The position numbers were made by a program, and so were the translations under genes. From NCBI RefSeq assembly GCF_900101455.1, contig NZ_FMZJ01000006.1, positions 1-64,000 of the forward strand: DNA of 64,000 nucleotides, given 5' to 3'. This DNA comes from Sphingomonas sp. YR710. GTDB lineage: Bacteria > Pseudomonadota > Alphaproteobacteria > Sphingomonadales > Sphingomonadaceae. The notes under the pieces are model-generated. The model did not search any database, was not told the DNA's origin, and saw only the letters and a program-made list of their open reading frames with translations. Below are positions 60,830 to 64,000 of the stretch, piece by piece. The stretch's first letter is position 1. Each line of letters begins with the position of its first letter.

Positions 60830-62200
60830 TCAGCTGGGCAGCGTCTGCGCCGCTGCCGCACGGCCCGCGAGCTTTCCGAAGGTGGTCGCGGTCAGCAACC
60901 CGTTGCCCGCCATGTAGCCGTCGGCCCCCGGGCCCGAAATGCCGCGCGCCGCGCCGCCGCCGGCAAACAGATTCGGCAAGCGCGCGCCATCGACGGTCAA
61001 CACACGGCCATCGCTATCGACCACGAGACCGCCCTGCGTGTGAAACAGAGCACCCGTCACCTTCACCGCAAAAAAGGGACCGGCCAGAGGCGCTTTTCCC
61101 GTGAAGTCGCGACCAAACGGATCGGCGGCCCCAGCCACATAGTCAGCCACCTGCGCCACGGTTTCGACCAGCGCATCCGCCGGGAGCCTTGCAGCCTCGG
61201 CCAGGTCAGCGACCGATTCCGCCTCGATCACCGCACCGGCGCGCAGAGCATCGCGATAATCGTCGAAATCGAGCATCAGGCGGTGGAGCCTCTCGTCGAA
61301 AATCGACCAGGCGACATGGCCCGCCTGCGCATTCACCCTGGTGGCCTGCTCCGAATAGCCGGTCGCCTCGTTCGAGAAACGACGGCCGTCGCTGTTCACC
61401 TGGAAGCCTCCTTCCATGATGACCGGCCAGAGGATCGGGATGCCGTGCCCCGCCGCGAGCCCACCATGGCCCTGATAGCCAGACATATCCGCGACCGCCC
61501 CACCCAAAGCCTCGCCCCAGCGCACCGCGTCGCCCTTGTTCCCAGGATGGCCGTGATAGACCGCCCCGATCATGTCGGGGATCCAGCGCGCGACAAGATC
61601 GGCATTCCCGCCGAATCCCGAGCAGGCAAGGATCAGGGCATCGCAGCCGATCGTCTCAATCGCCCCATCCGGCCGCCGCAGCATGACACCCTTCACGCGA
61701 TCGCCCTCGGCGATGACGTCCACGACCGCGGCGTCGGTTAGGATCATCACACCGGCCTTGGCCGCCGCCTCTTCCAGCGCGGCCATCAGTTCGCCGCCGG
61801 TGCGGTTCGGCGTGCCGTACATCCTCCGCACGCTGTGCCCAGGATAGAGAAAGCCATCGACGAGCGCGAGTGGGACATGATGCGTGTCGCGCAGCCACGC
61901 GATCGTCTCTGCCGATTCCTCGGCCAGGCGCAACGCGATCGCGGCATCGGTAGCACCCTTGGTTTTTCCAAGGATATCGGCCGCGAATCGCGCGGGGCTA
62001 TCCTCGATCCCGGCCGCAGCTTGCTCGGGTGTGCCGGCGGCGGGGATGAGCCCGGTCGACATGGCAGTGCTGCCCAGGGGCGTTGGATCCCGTTCGATCA
62101 CGAGCACTTCCGCACCAGCGTCGGCCGCTGCCAAAGCGGCGCACAGGCCGGTGCCGCCGGCGCCGACGATCACGACGGCAATGTGGGGAGTGTCGGTCAT
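60830..62200 (-). CDS. FAD-binding dehydrogenase (fumarate reductase/KsdD type)
   Basis: The protein has 456 residues. A dinucleotide-binding N terminus (VVIVGAGGTGLCAALAAADA), GSTAMSTGLIPAAG, and a C-terminal LPNLFAGGGAARGISGPGAD fit the FAD_binding_2 family of succinate/fumarate, urocanate and ketosteroid flavoenzymes. It probably introduces or reduces a C=C bond next to a carbonyl or carboxylate. It follows leuD-like and leuC-like genes on the same strand. The substrate is not predictable. Confidence 0.88.
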   Translation of the reverse strand: MTDTPHIAVVIVGAGGTGLCAALAAADAGAEVLVIERDPTPLGSTAMSTGLIPAAGTPEQAAAGIEDSPARFAADILGKTKGATDAAIALRLAEESAETIAWLRDTHHVPLALVDGFLYPGHSVRRMYGTPNRTGGELMAALEEAAAKAGVMILTDAAVVDVIAEGDRVKGVMLRRPDGAIETIGCDALILACSGFGGNADLVARWIPDMIGAVYHGHPGNKGDAVRWGEALGGAVADMSGYQGHGGLAAGHGIPILWPVIMEGGFQVNSDGRRFSNEATGYSEQATRVNAQAGHVAWSIFDERLHRLMLDFDDYRDALRAGAVIEAESVADLAEAARLPADALVETVAQVADYVAGAADPFGRDFTGKAPLAGPFFAVKVTGALFHTQGGLVVDSDGRVLTVDGARLPNLFAGGGAARGISGPGADGYMAGNGLLTATTFGKLAGRAAAAQTLPS

Positions 62201-62258
62201 CGGCCTGTCCTTTTGAAAGTTTCAGATCTTCCCGTGTCGGGGAACAACAAAAACGGTT

Positions 62259-62852
62259 TCACAAATATGCCCACGGCCGCGCCACGCGATCGGCGTCGCG
62301 AAATGCCTCGATCGCATCCCGGCGCAGCAGGGTCAGATCGATCCCATCGAGCCCGCCGCCCAGCATCGCCTTCGCCTCCTCGTCGATCTCGAACGACCAG
62401 ACCGCACCCGCCACGTCGACGACAACCTGATCCTTCAGCATGATGGTCAACGGTTGCGCGGCGGCCGCTAGCGGCACCGGATCGATCGCGATCGGCAAGA
62501 TGCCGTTGCGCACGCAATTGCCACGAAAAATCGGGTTGAACGAGGGCGCTACGATCGCCCTGATCCCGTATTCGGCCAGCGCCCACGCAGCATGTTCGCG
62601 GCTCGATCCGCACCCGAAATTGGCTCCCCCCAGCAAGATCCGCGCGTTTGCATAAGCCGGCTGGTTCAACACGAAATCGGGGTCGGGATCGCGCCCGCCG
62701 ATCATGGTGTAGCGCCATCCAGCGAATAGGCCGTCGGCCAGCCCGGTCTTGGAAACCGACGTCATCTCACGCGATGGGATGATCGCATCGGTATCGATAT
62801 TGTCGCGGATCAGCGGGACGGCAACCGACGTCAGAGTCGTGAATTGTTCCAT
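62259..62852 (-). CDS. LeuD-like dehydratase small subunit
   Basis: This 197-residue protein has the small-subunit swivel domain: IRDNIDTDAIIPSREM, ILLGGANFGCGSSREHAAWA and RAIVAPSFNPIFRGN, as in LeuD. The ATG (CAT at 62850-62852) overlaps the leuC-like stop. It pairs with the upstream large subunit. Clustered with a flavoenzyme in a catabolic island, it may be a dimethylmalate-type or other hydratase, not isopropylmalate isomerase for leucine synthesis. Confidence 0.9.
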   Translation of the reverse strand: MEQFTTLTSVAVPLIRDNIDTDAIIPSREMTSVSKTGLADGLFAGWRYTMIGGRDPDPDFVLNQPAYANARILLGGANFGCGSSREHAAWALAEYGIRAIVAPSFNPIFRGNCVRNGILPIAIDPVPLAAAAQPLTIMLKDQVVVDVAGAVWSFEIDEEAKAMLGGGLDGIDLTLLRRDAIEAFRDADRVARPWAYL

Positions 62853-64000
62853 CACAAACTCTCCAGCACGGTCGGATCGGCGATACACCCGGCGACGGCC
62901 GATGCCGCGACCGTCTCGGGCGAAGCGAGATGCGAGCGCGTGCCCGGCCCCTGCCGGCTCTCGAAATTGCGGTTGGTCGAGGTGATCACCCGTTCCTGCG
63001 AGCCGAAACTTTCGCCCCCGGCAAAGAAACACATCGAACAGCCCGCCTCGCGCCACTCGAAGCCGGCATCAAGAAACACCCTGTGCAGGCCCTCGGCTTC
63101 GGCGGCAGCGCGGACACTCGTCGATCCGGGGACGCAGATCGCCCGGACATGCGGGGCGACATGGCGCCCGCGCAGGATCGCCGCAGCGCGGCGCAGATCG
63201 GACAGCCGGCCGTTGGTGCACGATCCGATGAAGGCGGCATCGATCGGTTGCCCCAGCGTGCGGGCACCGGCATGCAGCCCCATATACTCGAGCGCACGCG
63301 CATCGGCCTCGGATGTTCCGGGCGGCACCTGGCCCATCAGCGGCACCGCTTGCTGCGGACTGGTGCCCCATGTGACCATGGGCCGGACATCTCCCGCATC
63401 AATCGCCAGCTCGGCGTCGAATGCCGCATCCTCGTCGCTCGCCAACAGCCGCCATTCGACCACCGCACAATCCCAAGCATCGCCCGCAGGGGCAAAAGGG
63501 CGGCCCCTTAGATAGTCGAACACCGTCTCGTCGGGCGCGACGATCGCCGAGAAGGCCGAAAATTCGGTCGCCATGTTGCAGAGAGTCAGCCGCCCCTCGA
63601 CATCCAGCGCACGCACCGCTTCACCCGCATATTCGACAATATGGCCCTTGGCTCCCGCCGATCCGAAGCGGGCGAGCAGGTGCAGTGCAAGATCCTTCGG
63701 AGTGGCACCATGCGCGAGCTGCCCGTTCACCGTCACACGCATCATCTTCGGCCGCATCACGCGCAGGGTGGATGTGGCCAGCGCATGTTCGGCCTCGGTC
63801 GATCCGATACCCCAGGCGAGCGCCCCTAGCGCCCCTTGCGAACAGGTGTGGCTGTCAGGACAGACGAGGGTGAGGCCCGGCAGCACGATACCCTGTTCGG
63901 GCGAGATCACATGGACGATCCCCTGCCGGGCGTCTCCCAGGTCGAACAGAGTGATGCCGGCCGCCTTCGCCGCCTGGCGTGTCGCGGTGATGAATGCGGT
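62852..64000 (-). CDS. LeuC/aconitase-like dehydratase large subunit (partial)
   Basis: The frame is open to the window edge, so the N terminus is missing; about 382 residues are visible. LFDLGDARQGIVHVISPEQG, LVCPDSHTCSQGALGALAWG, AFIGSCTNGRLSDLR and AGCSMCFFAGG supply the substrate loop and the three Fe-S cysteines of the aconitase superfamily. HVISPEQGI is internal and not a start. It overlaps leuD by 1-3 bases. Assignment to the LeuC branch is firm; the physiological substrate is not. Confidence 0.9.
   Translation of the reverse strand, partial: TAFITATRQAAKAAGITLFDLGDARQGIVHVISPEQGIVLPGLTLVCPDSHTCSQGALGALAWGIGSTEAEHALATSTLRVMRPKMMRVTVNGQLAHGATPKDLALHLLARFGSAGAKGHIVEYAGEAVRALDVEGRLTLCNMATEFSAFSAIVAPDETVFDYLRGRPFAPAGDAWDCAVVEWRLLASDEDAAFDAELAIDAGDVRPMVTWGTSPQQAVPLMGQVPPGTSEADARALEYMGLHAGARTLGQPIDAAFIGSCTNGRLSDLRRAAAILRGRHVAPHVRAICVPGSTSVRAAAEAEGLHRVFLDAGFEWREAGCSMCFFAGGESFGSQERVITSTNRNFESRQGPGTRSHLASPETVAASAVAGCIADPTVLESL

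Noticed and set aside
1-64000. CRISPR arrays, rRNA, tRNA, prophage or integrase genes, plasmid origin
   Set aside because: No repeat-spacer pattern, RNA gene or recombinase was seen on either strand. Apart from the IS21 remnant there is no mobile-element gene.

Overview
The window looks like a chromosomal accessory region of a GC-rich alphaproteobacterium, most likely a sphingomonad. This is inferred from the aerobic cobalamin genes, three intact and one truncated TonB-dependent receptors, several GPH-type symporters and alpha/beta hydrolases, and tightly overlapping operons. No rRNA, tRNA or CRISPR array was seen. The window starts in a decayed IS21-type element and ends inside a LeuC-like gene.

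Region 1 (1-2.2 kb) is scar tissue. It holds the 3' end of a TauD/TfdA dioxygenase gene, a deletion-fused istA/istB remnant, the last codons of a TonB-dependent receptor, and an intact PepSY membrane protein. Region 2 (2.2-18.25 kb) is a cobalamin locus. A cobalamin riboswitch leads into a DUF1636 gene, cobW, cobN, cobG, cobH, cobI and cobJ, then cobK on the opposite strand, then cobL, cobE and cobM. cbiD (in place of cobF) lies on the opposite strand, followed by cobB. A cobalt-uptake pair, cbtB-cbtA, has its own short cobalamin riboswitch on the minus strand, and a divergent histidine-phosphatase-fold gene follows. cobN carries an in-frame palindromic repeat element.

Region 3 (18.7-31.7 kb) is a self-contained iron-uptake operon. 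A Fur-box-like site precedes tonB, a FecI-type sigma factor, fecR, an STN-containing siderophore receptor and a vibrioferrin-type NIS siderophore pathway. That pathway is ATP-grasp ligase, IucA/IucC synthetase, MFS exporter, second IucA/IucC synthetase and PLP decarboxylase (pvsABCDE order). A ketopantoate-hydroxymethyltransferase (PanB)-like gene overlaps the end of the decarboxylase gene. This suggests a hydroxymethylated or otherwise altered vibrioferrin-type siderophore, and is the best candidate for an undescribed system.

Region 4 (31.9-64 kb) is a catabolic island. A GH3 glucosidase remnant marks its left border. Three M24 (creatinase/Xaa-Pro peptidase-fold) hydrolases are each adjacent or close to a GPH-type symporter. 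Around them lie two paralogous TonB-dependent receptors, two secreted SMP-30/gluconolactonase-like proteins, a flavin monooxygenase, a carboxylesterase, a SAM methyltransferase with a DHA2 exporter, and many alpha/beta hydrolases. Four of these hydrolases have His, Asp or Asn where the nucleophile Ser is expected. A short motif, approximately CCRCCWGTCGA, recurs in the intergenic regions and may be a shared operator; no transcription-factor gene was seen in this region. The right end carries a flavoprotein dehydrogenase and LeuC/LeuD-like dehydratase subunits. The substrate cannot be named from sequence alone. The repeated layout suggests import of an amide/ester/lactone-type compound through the receptors and symporters, followed by stepwise hydrolysis.
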